Shown piece after piece: positions 15,174-22,200 of a DNA stretch of 64,000 nucleotides. A program made the position numbers and the translations under genes. Source of the stretch: Thermodesulfobacteriota bacterium. Lineage in GTDB: Bacteria > Desulfobacterota > GWC2-55-46. The notes beneath the pieces were generated by a model. It saw nothing but the letters and a program-made list of their open reading frames with translations. It made no database searches and was not told where the DNA came from. The stretch lies in NCBI GenBank assembly GCA_030583865.1, contig CP129479.1:1884819-1948818 (forward strand). The letters run 5' to 3'. Position 1 is the first letter of the stretch. The number at the start of each line of letters is the position of its first letter.

Positions 15174-15270
15174 AAACCTTACTGGGGCTCGGGATTCGAT
15201 GCGGCTGACTGTGAATCAGCTTGGTCCTAGCGGCCTTTATGGGTTCGAATCCCTCCCCCCTGTAAGGTTT
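15174..15270 (+). ncRNA. tRNA-like structured element (His-type GTG anticodon loop)
   Basis: Ends AAACCTTAC and GTAAGGTTT pair over 9 bases and continue, after a T-T mismatch, with GGGG/CCCC. Inside is an ideal anticodon-type arm: GCTGA-CTGTGAA-TCAGC (15204-15220) with a 7-base loop displaying GTG. A T-loop-like TTCGAAT follows (15244-15250) on a weak stem. The D-arm is not normal, the variable region is long, and CCA is not encoded, so it is not a standard tRNA. It may be a decayed tRNA, a phage tRNA-like element or another structured RNA. Confidence 0.3.
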
Positions 15271-15408
15271 TAGCCCCTATGGGCCGTGAACGGCGGCATT
15301 GATGTAAGTGCAATGAGCTTCATTTTCACAGCCGCCGTTCTCCTCATCACCTCCCTTCTTGAGAATTTATCTATCCCCCACACCAGGAAGCCCTATGGCT
15401 TCCATTTG

Positions 15409-15519
15409 CTATCTCGTCTTCCTTTCAGCCTCTATTTTCCGGTCATGCCGGCGTACCAGGTATGTCCCGACGAGGCCTATGACCGTCATTACCGCAAAGA
15501 ATATCTCCAGCGTTCCCAT
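15409..15519 (-). CDS. Very small membrane peptide (36 residues)
   Basis: ATG 15519 follows GGAGC and gives MGTLEIFFAVMTVIGLVGTY followed by LVRRHDRKIEAERKTR. One membrane helix ends in a strongly basic tail, a form used by many single-pass micro-proteins. It is followed by nothing obvious and preceded by another micro-protein frame at 15608-15712. No family recognised. Confidence 0.5.
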   Translation of the reverse strand: MGTLEIFFAVMTVIGLVGTYLVRRHDRKIEAERKTR

Positions 15520-15607
15520 AATTTAGCTCCTTTCAATGCCACAATTTGCAGTCCTTTGATTTTAAATATCTTTTCAAATGCCTTTTCTTTTTTTCCTTTT
15601 AATTGTC

Positions 15608-15712
15608 CTACGCCTTAAGATGATTTATGAGGTCCCGTATAGGCGCTATGGTCAGTAATATAGTCATGAGGTCCGCCGTTACGGCTATGAGCTGCTTGAT
15701 AAGCCCTGCCAT
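15608..15712 (-). CDS. Very small amphipathic/membrane peptide (34 residues)
   Basis: ATG 15712 is preceded by an excellent ribosome site (AAAGGAGGGGATAC) and encodes MAGLIKQLIAVTADLMTILL followed by TIAPIRDLINHLKA. Strong initiation signals and a hydrophobic helix support a real product, as does its neighbour at 15409-15519. Small type I-toxin-like or complex-stabilising peptides look like this; no assignment is possible. Confidence 0.5.
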   Translation of the reverse strand: MAGLIKQLIAVTADLMTILLTIAPIRDLINHLKA

Positions 15713-15911
15713 GTATCCCCTCCTTTCCGCCCCCAAGGCTACTTAAAGCCCCTGAGGCCGTTCTCTTTGTTTTCCCAGTATCAATTTGCGTGTTTCGTGT
15801 TGCCCGTTTCGTTATCCCTGCCTTGCCCTCCAATCACTATTTTCCGTATTTTCCACTCAGCTTCATGATAACATACCGTTCGGGGGCAAAAATTTCGTGC
15901 CCGTTCTCGAA

Positions 15912-16151
15912 TCAGTTCTGAAGCTCCTCCCTGGCCTCCTCTGCAAGAGCCAGAATCCTTATGAGCTTCTTCTTTGAGGCCATCCTGGTTACGTAATGCC
16001 TGAGTTCATTGGAATCGAGCTCGAAGCTCAGGAACTCCCCGCTCTTTCTGTCAAGGAGGCTTATCCTGAGCCCGGCCTTGCGGATGCTTATTCCCATAAG
16101 AAGGTCCGCTTCTTTCATCGTTCCCCATTCTTTTATGAGTGGCATGGTCAT
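15912..16151 (-). CDS. Hypothetical protein of 79 residues
   Basis: ATG 16151 follows an AAAGGAG ribosome site 11 bases after the stop of the upstream barrel gene, so the two are co-transcribed. The product (MTMPLIKEWGTMKEADLLMG, then ISLLDRKSGEFLSFELDSNE, then a basic helical end) is soluble, beta-then-alpha. It could form a small regulatory or binding domain. No family recognised. Confidence 0.6.
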   Translation of the reverse strand: MTMPLIKEWGTMKEADLLMGISIRKAGLRISLLDRKSGEFLSFELDSNELRHYVTRMASKKKLIRILALAEEAREELQN

Positions 16152-16162
16152 TTGTAACTCCT

Positions 16163-16777
16163 TTACAGCTTATATATGAGGTTCAGGAAGGTGCTGGTAA
16201 ACCTGAACGAGCCTAATTTGGTTGTGGCCATATGATACTTGAGGTCTGCACCTACGCCGACACGGTTGGTAAACATGTACTCAAGACCAAGGCCGGGGAC
16301 CAGGCCCCAGCCCCGGCGGGTCCCGTCCTCAGGGTGGATGTCCTCCCATTTGGTCTGGTAGTAGCCAAGCCCAAACGAAACATATGGCCTGACCCCGTAT
16401 GCCAGGAAAGCATCGGAATAACCCCGTAAGCTCAAAATGAGACCGAGCAGCATGGCGTCCGCATTCGAGATGGACTTGCCATGGGCCTCCCAGATGTCCT
16501 TGGAAGCATCCCAGGTAGTGCCCTGGTACGACTGGTACAGAAAATCGAGCCGGACCTCGGTGGATTCCTCGATCTCTGCGCCTATCCCGAGGTTAAGGCC
16601 GTAGGTCAGCTCGCCATTTAATCCGGAGGTCAGTTCATATCCCAAGGACAATTTTGTATCCCCCAATTGTGCCCATGCCATGGTAGGGCTTAATATGATT
16701 AGAACGAAGGCGATCAGAACGAATATCCTCTTCACGGCTGTTCTCCATGTTTGTTTTTTTATCGTTTTAATGTTCAT
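16163..16777 (-). CDS. Outer-membrane beta-barrel protein
   Basis: From ATG 16777 the protein has 204 residues with a signal peptide (IFVLIAFVLIILSPTMAWAQ). The rest alternates polar and aromatic/hydrophobic residues in strands with Gly-rich turns (LSLGYELTSGLNGELTYGLN, then YVSFGLGYYQTKW, then LVPGLGLEYMFTNRVGVGAD) and ends in a C-terminal hydrophobic strand LNLIYKL, the sorting signal of OmpA/OmpW-like barrels. An earlier in-frame ATG at 16816 would add 13 residues before the signal and is less likely. Confidence 0.75.
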   Translation of the reverse strand: MNIKTIKKQTWRTAVKRIFVLIAFVLIILSPTMAWAQLGDTKLSLGYELTSGLNGELTYGLNLGIGAEIEESTEVRLDFLYQSYQGTTWDASKDIWEAHGKSISNADAMLLGLILSLRGYSDAFLAYGVRPYVSFGLGYYQTKWEDIHPEDGTRRGWGLVPGLGLEYMFTNRVGVGADLKYHMATTKLGSFRFTSTFLNLIYKL

Positions 16778-16947
16778 TATTTTCGCCTTCAATCCGCATA
16801 TGTGCCTGAAATACAAGGACTAATCACCAATCCGATTAAAGAGAAATTACTCCACCCCTGCCCTGACACAAGTACAGGGCAGCCGAATCCGCCATCTCCC
16901 CCGTTCAGTGCGTATCCCTTTTAGCTTTTAATCAGCAGACGTGGAAC

Positions 16948-17559
16948 CTATCTGGGCAGGATGCCCCCGGGCTCGGATACCTTGGAGCTCTTTATAAGCT
17001 CAGCCCCGGGGACAAGGGTTGAGAGCTTCTCGGCTATCTTGTCCAGACTCCGCTCGGCTGCGTCCTCGTTACTGCCTACGAGGCCCTTTTTAACCGCCGA
17101 GTTGACCATCCCGGTGAGCCCGTCTCTGTGGGTCGTGGTGCTTACGACCACGATATGGACTCTGGTGCCTTCCCTATATGGATAGAGGCAGGCGGTGTAG
17201 TTATCCGACTGGGTAGTGCCGGATCTCGAGAAGCCGCCGCTATTTGAAATAATGGTATACGCATTAGGGCACTTGACCGTCTGGAAACTCATGCCGGCTC
17301 CAAAGGGCATCGCTATCTGCTGGAGGCCCATCTCGAAGTTCCCGGGCCTCTCGGGCAAGGTATCCGATACGATTCCTCTTGTGACCATGAGGTTGCTTGC
17401 CCTCACGGCCATGGCCGTCTTTACCGGCTCGACGAGCCTCTCCGGGCTCATCGAAAGTGGCACGTCATAGCTCCTGAACGAGGTCACGGATTCCATGCGA
17501 GGGGTAGTAGCGCAGCCTGCCAACACCAGAAAACCTAAACAGATTAAAAACAGTCTCAT
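16948..17559 (-). CDS. Lipoprotein of unknown function
   Basis: A 203-residue protein with a textbook lipobox (FLICLGFLVLAGCATTP). The body has an alpha/beta pattern and two Cys (VKCPNAYTII, YTACLYPYREG) that may pair. Near the end is a segment rich in charged residues (GSNEDAAERSLDKIAEKLST). It stands divergently from the XRE regulator gene at 17716 across a 156-base AT-rich region, suggesting shared control. No family recognised. Confidence 0.75.
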   Translation of the reverse strand: MRLFLICLGFLVLAGCATTPRMESVTSFRSYDVPLSMSPERLVEPVKTAMAVRASNLMVTRGIVSDTLPERPGNFEMGLQQIAMPFGAGMSFQTVKCPNAYTIISNSGGFSRSGTTQSDNYTACLYPYREGTRVHIVVVSTTTHRDGLTGMVNSAVKKGLVGSNEDAAERSLDKIAEKLSTLVPGAELIKSSKVSEPGGILPR

Positions 17560-17715
17560 AAGTATCAGCCTCCTTAAGAATTGAAATTGAGCAAAACTTC
17601 AACCAGATGGGTAGAATACTCTACCTAAAAGGGAAATTTTTGTCAATAGCTTCTACCATATCAATAGTTTCAATCCTCCGATAATTCAGGGAAATTATCC
17701 GGACCGGAGGTGAGC
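17560..17715. promoter_or_regulatory. Divergent AT-rich promoter region
   Basis: AT-rich spacer between the lipoprotein and the XRE-regulator genes, clearly lower in GC than the neighbours. It should carry promoters in both directions and probably an operator; no exact boxes are assigned. Confidence 0.35.
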
Positions 17716-18042
17716 ATGAAAAAGGATATGAATAAGCTGTTCGGGAACAGGATCAAGAGCCTCAGGAAGAGATTGGGCTATTCGCAGGAGAAGCTTGCGG
17801 AAATGACTGAAATAAGCTCAAAGTATTTAAGCAGGCTCGAGACGGGAGACCAGTTCCCGTCATTGGAGGTGCTGGAGAGGCTTGCGGAAAACCTTAATGT
17901 CGAGCCAAAGGACCTTTTCGAGTTCTATCATGAAGAACAGAGTCCGAGAAAGCTCAAGGAGACCCTAACGGCCCTCATAACCAAAGCGGACGAAGAGGAA
18001 CTGCGCATACTGGTGAGGATTGCCAGAGCAATACTGAAGTAG
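17716..18042 (+). CDS. XRE-family transcriptional regulator
   Basis: ATG 17716 follows a GGAGG ribosome site (an in-frame GTG at 17710 overlaps it and is rejected). The 108-residue protein starts with a Cro/C1-type helix-turn-helix: FGNRIKSLRKRLGYSQEKLA, then EISSKYLSRLETGDQFPSLE, then LAENLNVEPKDLFEF. The short C-terminal helix bundle (EELRILVRIARAIL) may dimerise. It probably controls itself and the divergent lipoprotein gene. Confidence 0.85.
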   Translation: MKKDMNKLFGNRIKSLRKRLGYSQEKLAEMTEISSKYLSRLETGDQFPSLEVLERLAENLNVEPKDLFEFYHEEQSPRKLKETLTALITKADEEELRILVRIARAILK

Positions 18043-18059
18043 CAGCATATGTTTATTTG

Positions 18060-18417
18060 TATCCAGATGAATCGTCTGCCGTCCCGAAGACCTGGACAAT
18101 GGTCCACTCCTTCTTTATTGATCTTATGCAGTTTATGGGGCGTGAGTACGAATACATTCCCGCTCTCAAGGGCCGACCTGAAGACCAGGTCTTGCATATC
18201 CGCGAAGTTAAGCGTCCGTCCGGCGTCGCACCCCAGGGATTCCGCAAAGAGGCTCCTTTCGCGTTCTGTGGCGCCTCCATGCATCAGCCTCGTCCTCGTC
18301 CATGCCAAACGCGAACCTGTCGATGCGCGCCTGGAGCTTAAGCCCGGTGCTCACGGCATTTATGCAGAGGGTGTTTATGGCCCCTGAGGCCAGGGAGGAG
18401 ACTTGACAAATAACCAT
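18060..18417 (-). pseudogene. Lambda-type phage portal protein fragment
   Basis: Two overlapping minus-strand frames give consecutive pieces of a lambda gpB-like portal: AVSTGLKLQARIDRFAFGMD and EDEADAW, then after a frameshift LFAESLGCDAGRTLNFADMQ and DLVFRSALESGNVFVLTPHK. Portal proteins of this family show 'VGTGLxLQSRID...WxxWAxxxxCDAxxxxxFxxLQxLxxRSxLExGDxF'. Only about 100 residues remain and no other head gene is nearby. This is a prophage relic. Confidence 0.5.
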
Positions 18418-18431
18418 AATTTTGGTAAAAA
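18403..18431 (+). promoter_or_regulatory. Sigma-70-type promoter of the phd-vapC operon
   Basis: TTGACA at 18403-18408 and TAAAAA at 18426-18431 are spaced by 17 bases, about 35 bases before the antitoxin ATG. Confidence 0.6.
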
Positions 18432-18465
18432 GTAGTTATAAATAATAGTGGAGGTAGTCCTTTAT

Positions 18466-18726
18466 ATGCATACAGTAGGCATAAAAGAGCTCAAGGCCAA
18501 ATTAAGCAGCTATGTCGATAAAGCCTCGCATGGTGAAAAAATCATCATAACCGATCACGGGAAAGAAGTGGCCCTGATAGTGCCCATTTCAAGTGAGCGC
18601 CATGCTATAAGCTCGCTAATGGAGGCCAATAAGGCGCAATGGGATGGCGGAAAGCCGTCGGGGTTAAAAGGCATCCACATCAAGGGCAAGCCCCTTTCGG
18701 AGACCGTGCTGGAGGAAAGACGTTGA
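18466..18726 (+). CDS. Phd/YefM-family antitoxin
   Basis: ATG 18466 lies 11 bases after GGAGG; 86 residues. The N-terminus matches the Phd DNA-binding fold: MHTVGIKELKAKLSSYVDKA, then GEKIIITDHGKEVALIVPIS. The C-terminal part, including KAQWDGGKPSGLKGI, should wrap the toxin. Antitoxins of this type bind their own promoter and neutralise the partner RNase. Its stop overlaps the TTG start of the VapC gene (TTGA), a typical coupled arrangement. Confidence 0.88.
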   Translation: MHTVGIKELKAKLSSYVDKASHGEKIIITDHGKEVALIVPISSERHAISSLMEANKAQWDGGKPSGLKGIHIKGKPLSETVLEERR

Positions 18727-19145
18727 TCCTTTATCTCGACACCAGCAGTATCGTAAAATTGTACATCGAGGAGGAAGGGACGGAAGCCGTAAGAAGGTGG
18801 GCCGAAGAGGCTGAAGTGTTGGCCACTTGCCGGGTAGCCTGCCCGGAATTTATTTCCGCCCTTACACGGCGCTTTAAAGTAGGCGATTTATCCAAAAAAG
18901 AGTTCCGGGCCCTGGTCGACGGATTTTTAAAAGAGTGGAGCGAATTCGCCGTAATAGACTTTGACGAGTTGGAGGCCGCCCGTCTTGCCGAAAAACACGG
19001 GCTGAGAGGCTTTGATGCCATTCATCTTTCAGCATTGAAATTATTAAAAAAAAGAGATAATAATATTTCAGTGGCTTTTTCCTCTTTCGACAAGGAGCTG
19101 AACCGGGCCGCCGCCTCGGAGGGATTCACAGTCTTGACCACCTGA
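18723..19145 (+). CDS. vapC: VapC-like PIN-domain toxin
   Basis: Initiates at TTG 18723 overlapping the antitoxin stop; 140 residues. PIN-domain acidic residues are all visible: Asp in ILYLDTSSIVKLY, Glu in CPEFISALTRR, Asp in GLRGFDAIHLSAL, and Asp in VAFSSFDKEL. PIN toxins are metal-dependent RNases that cut tRNA or rRNA. A longer upstream frame exists but lies within the antitoxin gene. Confidence 0.88.
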   Translation: MILYLDTSSIVKLYIEEEGTEAVRRWAEEAEVLATCRVACPEFISALTRRFKVGDLSKKEFRALVDGFLKEWSEFAVIDFDELEAARLAEKHGLRGFDAIHLSALKLLKKRDNNISVAFSSFDKELNRAAASEGFTVLTT

Positions 19146-19308
19146 CAGTCTCCGACCCACTCCGAGGCCATTTTGGCAACGGTGACCTTTACATCGGCCA
19201 TAACATATGCAGCTTTAACTCGAATGAGCTAACTCCGAGTTTTTCAGCAAGCTGCCAAAGAAAAACTGTCTATCTGAATACCTCTGAAATCCAAAGAAGG
19301 ATTTCATA

Positions 19309-19908
19309 ATGGCGAGCAGGTTCGAGAACGTCTATGAATTCAAGATTACATTGCTTGGAATCGATCCGCCGGTATGGCGGAAGATCAGGGTTCCCGAAAA
19401 CTATACGTTCTGGGATTTGCATGTAGCAATACAAGACTCGATGGGCTGGATGGATTCGCATCTCCACGAGTTCAACTTGAAAAACCCTTCAACATCGAGG
19501 AAAGCTGTTATCGGTATTCCAGACGACTCGTTCGACGACAAAAGGGGTGTCCTGCCTGGTTGGGAGCAAAAGATTGCTGATTACTTCTCACCAAAGAACC
19601 CAAAGGCAGCCTATTTATATGACTTTGGGGATGATTGGACGCATGAGGTAAAACTCGAAAAGATACTCGCTCGGGAAAAGGGCAAGCGCTATCCGGTCTG
19701 CATTGCCGGCGAGCGTGCGTGTCCGCCTGAGGACTGCGGCGGGATATGGGGTTACCAGAATTTTCTAAAAATCATCGCCAACCTGGCCCACCAGGAACAC
19801 GCGGAAACGCTCGAGTGGGTCGGCGGTTCCTTCGACCCGGAGCGTTTCGACCCCAAAGGCGTCCTTTTCGACAACCCGAAGAAGCGCTGGAAACTGGCGT
19901 TCGAGTGA
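19309..19908 (+). CDS. Plasmid pRiA4b ORF-3-family protein
   Basis: A 199-residue protein with the family's hallmark pattern: YEFKITLLGIDPPVWRKIRV, then TFWDLHVAIQDSMGWMDSHL, then YLYDFGDDWTHEVKLEKIL, and finally CIAGERACPPEDCGGIWGY with conserved Cys. The family occurs on plasmids and near mobile DNA; its biochemical role is unknown. It is flanked by toxin-antitoxin modules. Confidence 0.9.
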   Translation: MASRFENVYEFKITLLGIDPPVWRKIRVPENYTFWDLHVAIQDSMGWMDSHLHEFNLKNPSTSRKAVIGIPDDSFDDKRGVLPGWEQKIADYFSPKNPKAAYLYDFGDDWTHEVKLEKILAREKGKRYPVCIAGERACPPEDCGGIWGYQNFLKIIANLAHQEHAETLEWVGGSFDPERFDPKGVLFDNPKKRWKLAFE

Positions 19909-20047
19909 GTTTCACTGCCTAATTCGGTTGTCTGCCCTCCGTCCACCATTCCAAGCCGTCCTATAAACGCACGTGATGACTCCGGATGTTTACCTGTTGA
20001 TTTAACCCACCTTTTGTGGAAGAATCTACACACAGGAGGCTTGCAAT

Positions 20048-20452
20048 ATGCTTTCCATATCCGACATAAAGGAGAGGCTTGCTCCCCTTTTCGATGCTGA
20101 CGGCCTTAGTCTAATCATCTTGTTCGGATCCATGGCCTCTGGAGCTGTCCACGCCCGAAGCGACGTGGACCTCGCCTTTCTCTATGACGATAAAGTAGAC
20201 ATCCTTGAGCTTACAAACAGGACTTCTGCGCTGCTTGGGATCAACAGGGTCGACTTGGTAGACTTGAGGCTCGCAGACCCCCTTCTTAAGTTCGCTATTG
20301 CCAAGACCGGAAAGATCGTCTACGAGAGGTCGCCGGGGGAATTCAGCGAATTCTACTCCCTCGCTTTCAGAAGATATGTGGACACGAAAAAGCTCCGGGA
20401 CGCCCAGGAAGGCTCCGTAAGGATGTTCCTGGCTGAAAGGGGGCTTTCGTGA
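20048..20452 (+). CDS. mntA: MntA-type nucleotidyltransferase antitoxin
   Basis: A 134-residue minimal nucleotidyltransferase with the catalytic motif LFGSMASGAVHARSDVDLAF (Gly-Ser then Asp-x-Asp). In the HepT-MntA system this enzyme AMPylates and silences the HEPN toxin next to it. ATG 20048 follows an AGGAGG-like site. Its stop overlaps the GTG of hepT (GTGA). Confidence 0.9.
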   Translation: MLSISDIKERLAPLFDADGLSLIILFGSMASGAVHARSDVDLAFLYDDKVDILELTNRTSALLGINRVDLVDLRLADPLLKFAIAKTGKIVYERSPGEFSEFYSLAFRRYVDTKKLRDAQEGSVRMFLAERGLS

Positions 20453-20880
20453 GCCCGTTTGAGAAGGATATCCTCAGAAGAAAGCTTGCCGTGATCGTTG
20501 AATGCCTGAGAGCCCTCGCTCCCATAAAGGAGATGGAACCCGATAAATACGCAGAAGACATCTACAAAAGGAAAGCGACCGAGAGACTCCTGCAGGAGAT
20601 GATCGAGGCTGCGATAGACATAAATACTCACATAATCGTCTCGGCCGGAGGAGGAGCCCCTGAGGATTACTTCCAGAGCTTCATCAAGCTCGGCGAGATG
20701 GGTGTTATCCCTGTAAAGCTGGCCAAAAATCTCGCCCCCTCGACGGGCCTGAGAAACAGACTCGTCCACGAGTACGACGACACCGACAACACGATCGTCC
20801 TCGCCGCCGTCAAGATGGCTGACGACCTCTACCCCCAATATATCGGGGCGGTAGAGGCCCACATAAAATCGACTGACTGA
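20449..20880 (+). CDS. hepT: HepT-like HEPN-domain RNase toxin
   Basis: GTG 20449 overlaps the mntA stop; 143 residues, all-helical. The active RX4-6H motif is intact as RNRLVHEYDD, including the Tyr that MntA modifies in characterised pairs. HEPN toxins degrade RNA when released from MntA. Its 3' half is duplicated at 25320-25581. Confidence 0.9.
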   Translation: MSPFEKDILRRKLAVIVECLRALAPIKEMEPDKYAEDIYKRKATERLLQEMIEAAIDINTHIIVSAGGGAPEDYFQSFIKLGEMGVIPVKLAKNLAPSTGLRNRLVHEYDDTDNTIVLAAVKMADDLYPQYIGAVEAHIKSTD

Positions 20881-20885
20881 ACCTA

Positions 20886-21047
20886 TCAGGATGTTGAAAA
20901 AGTCCGTCCTGGACTTTTTCAAGCGCGACTTGCCCGAAGTGAATTCGTGCAAGTTTTACAAATTACTCGACTTTTACAGTCTCGCAATTTGGCACTCCAG
21001 CCATGGCTTGCCTTAGCAGGGTGTTTTTCAACCCTGCTAGAGCTATT
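20886..21047. repeat. Dispersed structured repeat, copy A
   Basis: Starts TCAGGATGTTGAAAAAGTCC and ends GCAGGGTGTTTTTCAACCCTG. The inner GTTGAAAAA and the outer TTTTTCAAC are complementary, and GTCCxxCCTGGAC forms a local hairpin. Alignable along its length with the repeat at 39538-39696. It resembles a MITE-like or small RNA-like element. It sits just after hepT, splitting hepT from the fossil HU promoter. Confidence 0.6.
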
Positions 21048-21129
21048 GAGCTTTTCGCGTAATTTCCTTGACCTGCAATTTGGAAAGCATATTCCTTGCA
21101 TTTATCTAATTTGCTCTCATTCGACAATC

Positions 21130-21300
21130 TATCAAGCTTGATGGGATTTACAGGAAAAATTCCCTTTAGCGCTCAAAAGCGCTCTACAGTAAGATTATGT
21201 GTCAAAATTTTCGGAGGAGATTTGAATGGGAATTTTCACTGGAATAGCAGGGCATGGAATTTGAGTCTGGTTCATCTCCTGAACGGATTTAGGAGTTGAT
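21130..21300 (+). pseudogene. Fossil of an HU-gene promoter and start
   Basis: The sequence from ACAGGAAAAATTCCCTTTAG through TAAGATTATGTGTCAAAATT to GGAGATTTGAATGGG matches the region just before the HU gene at 25660-25740 (TAAGATTCCGTATCAAATTT, GGAGATTTAAATGGC). After the ATG only a short frame remains. With the hepT repeat this shows that a hepT-to-HU segment was duplicated. Confidence 0.5.
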
Positions 21301-21690
21301 TATCTCGATAATTTTTTTAAGTTTATGGAACTCATTTCTTTTTTTCGCGCGCATATCAAGCAGAATGGAAATCAGACTTGATATCTCGGGAGGGTACATA
21401 TCCAGATCCCGGGAATGCCTTTCCTTGCAAAGTTCCGTACAGTACTTATAGAGATCAGGCCTCGCTAGCTTGACCAGCCGACCGAAATCGCCCTGCAGCG
21501 TTTCACTGATTTTCCATAGAGTATCAATATCCAGCTCCTTCCCCCGCCTGCCGTGCATCCAGTTTTGGTATGCCTGGGCAGTAACCCCTATTTTTTCGGC
21601 GACTTTCCTCTGAGTCCACTTTTCGTTGGTCTTTCCGGTAAGCTCGGCCCTGAGCCGCTCCAGCTCTTTACCTAAAGATGTCTTTGGCAT
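21289..21690 (-). CDS. XRE-family transcriptional regulator
   Basis: A 133-residue protein with an N-terminal helix-turn-helix (KWTQRKVAEKIGVTAQAYQN, then WMHGRRGKELDIDTLWKISE) followed by a helical region with one Cys (YKYCTELCKERH). It stands alone upstream and opposite of the chemoreceptor gene. Target unknown. Confidence 0.8.
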   Translation of the reverse strand: MPKTSLGKELERLRAELTGKTNEKWTQRKVAEKIGVTAQAYQNWMHGRRGKELDIDTLWKISETLQGDFGRLVKLARPDLYKYCTELCKERHSRDLDMYPPEISSLISILLDMRAKKRNEFHKLKKIIEIINS

Positions 21691-22200
21691 ATATCTTCCC
21701 CGGATGAGAATGCTGCAACTCCCGCTGGCGGTCGGGATTAGAAGAAAATAATCTAATTAAGAGCCGCGCTCAAGTTATGCAAATTTGAATGCTGCGCTTG
21801 CTGTATAAAAACAGAGATGCCGGTGCGGGCACGAGAAAATTGTGATGGCGGTCGGGCCGAAAGCAACAGTGCCGGGGTGATGCTTGAAATTTAGCAAATT
21901 TTCCAGATTTGTAAAGCAACGTAGTGTTATGAAATTTTACGGATTTGCCTGCGATGGCCTCCCCCTAAACGAATCAAAGCCCCATTGTTTTTTGTTTATA
22001 TTATTGTTTTATATGGTTTTTTTAAAAAAGACTAAAGCAGTAATCTTTCGGGCCGATAATATAACAGTTTGTTATGGTATATCTGAATTCAGGTGGACAA
22101 ATCCTCCTGCAACGGGTTGCGATGGGGGCCTTTCCGGCCTGGTAGCCACGAGCGCGCGCCCGGTTTTTGAAGCTGTCAAAAAAAGGGATGGGGAGGGAAC
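21691..22200. other. Intergenic region upstream of the chemoreceptor
   Basis: About 500 bases with no convincing gene; AT-rich around 21980-22080. GGCGGTCGGG occurs twice (near 21727 and 21845). A GC-rich leader with a GGCC-TTTCC-GGCC hairpin precedes the receptor start. A cyclic-di-GMP riboswitch was considered but the core sequence is absent. Confidence 0.4.

Noticed and set aside
22080-22200. Possible cyclic-di-GMP riboswitch before the chemoreceptor
   Set aside because: GC hairpins are present, but the conserved GEMM core (GCAAA...GACGCAAAGCC) is absent.
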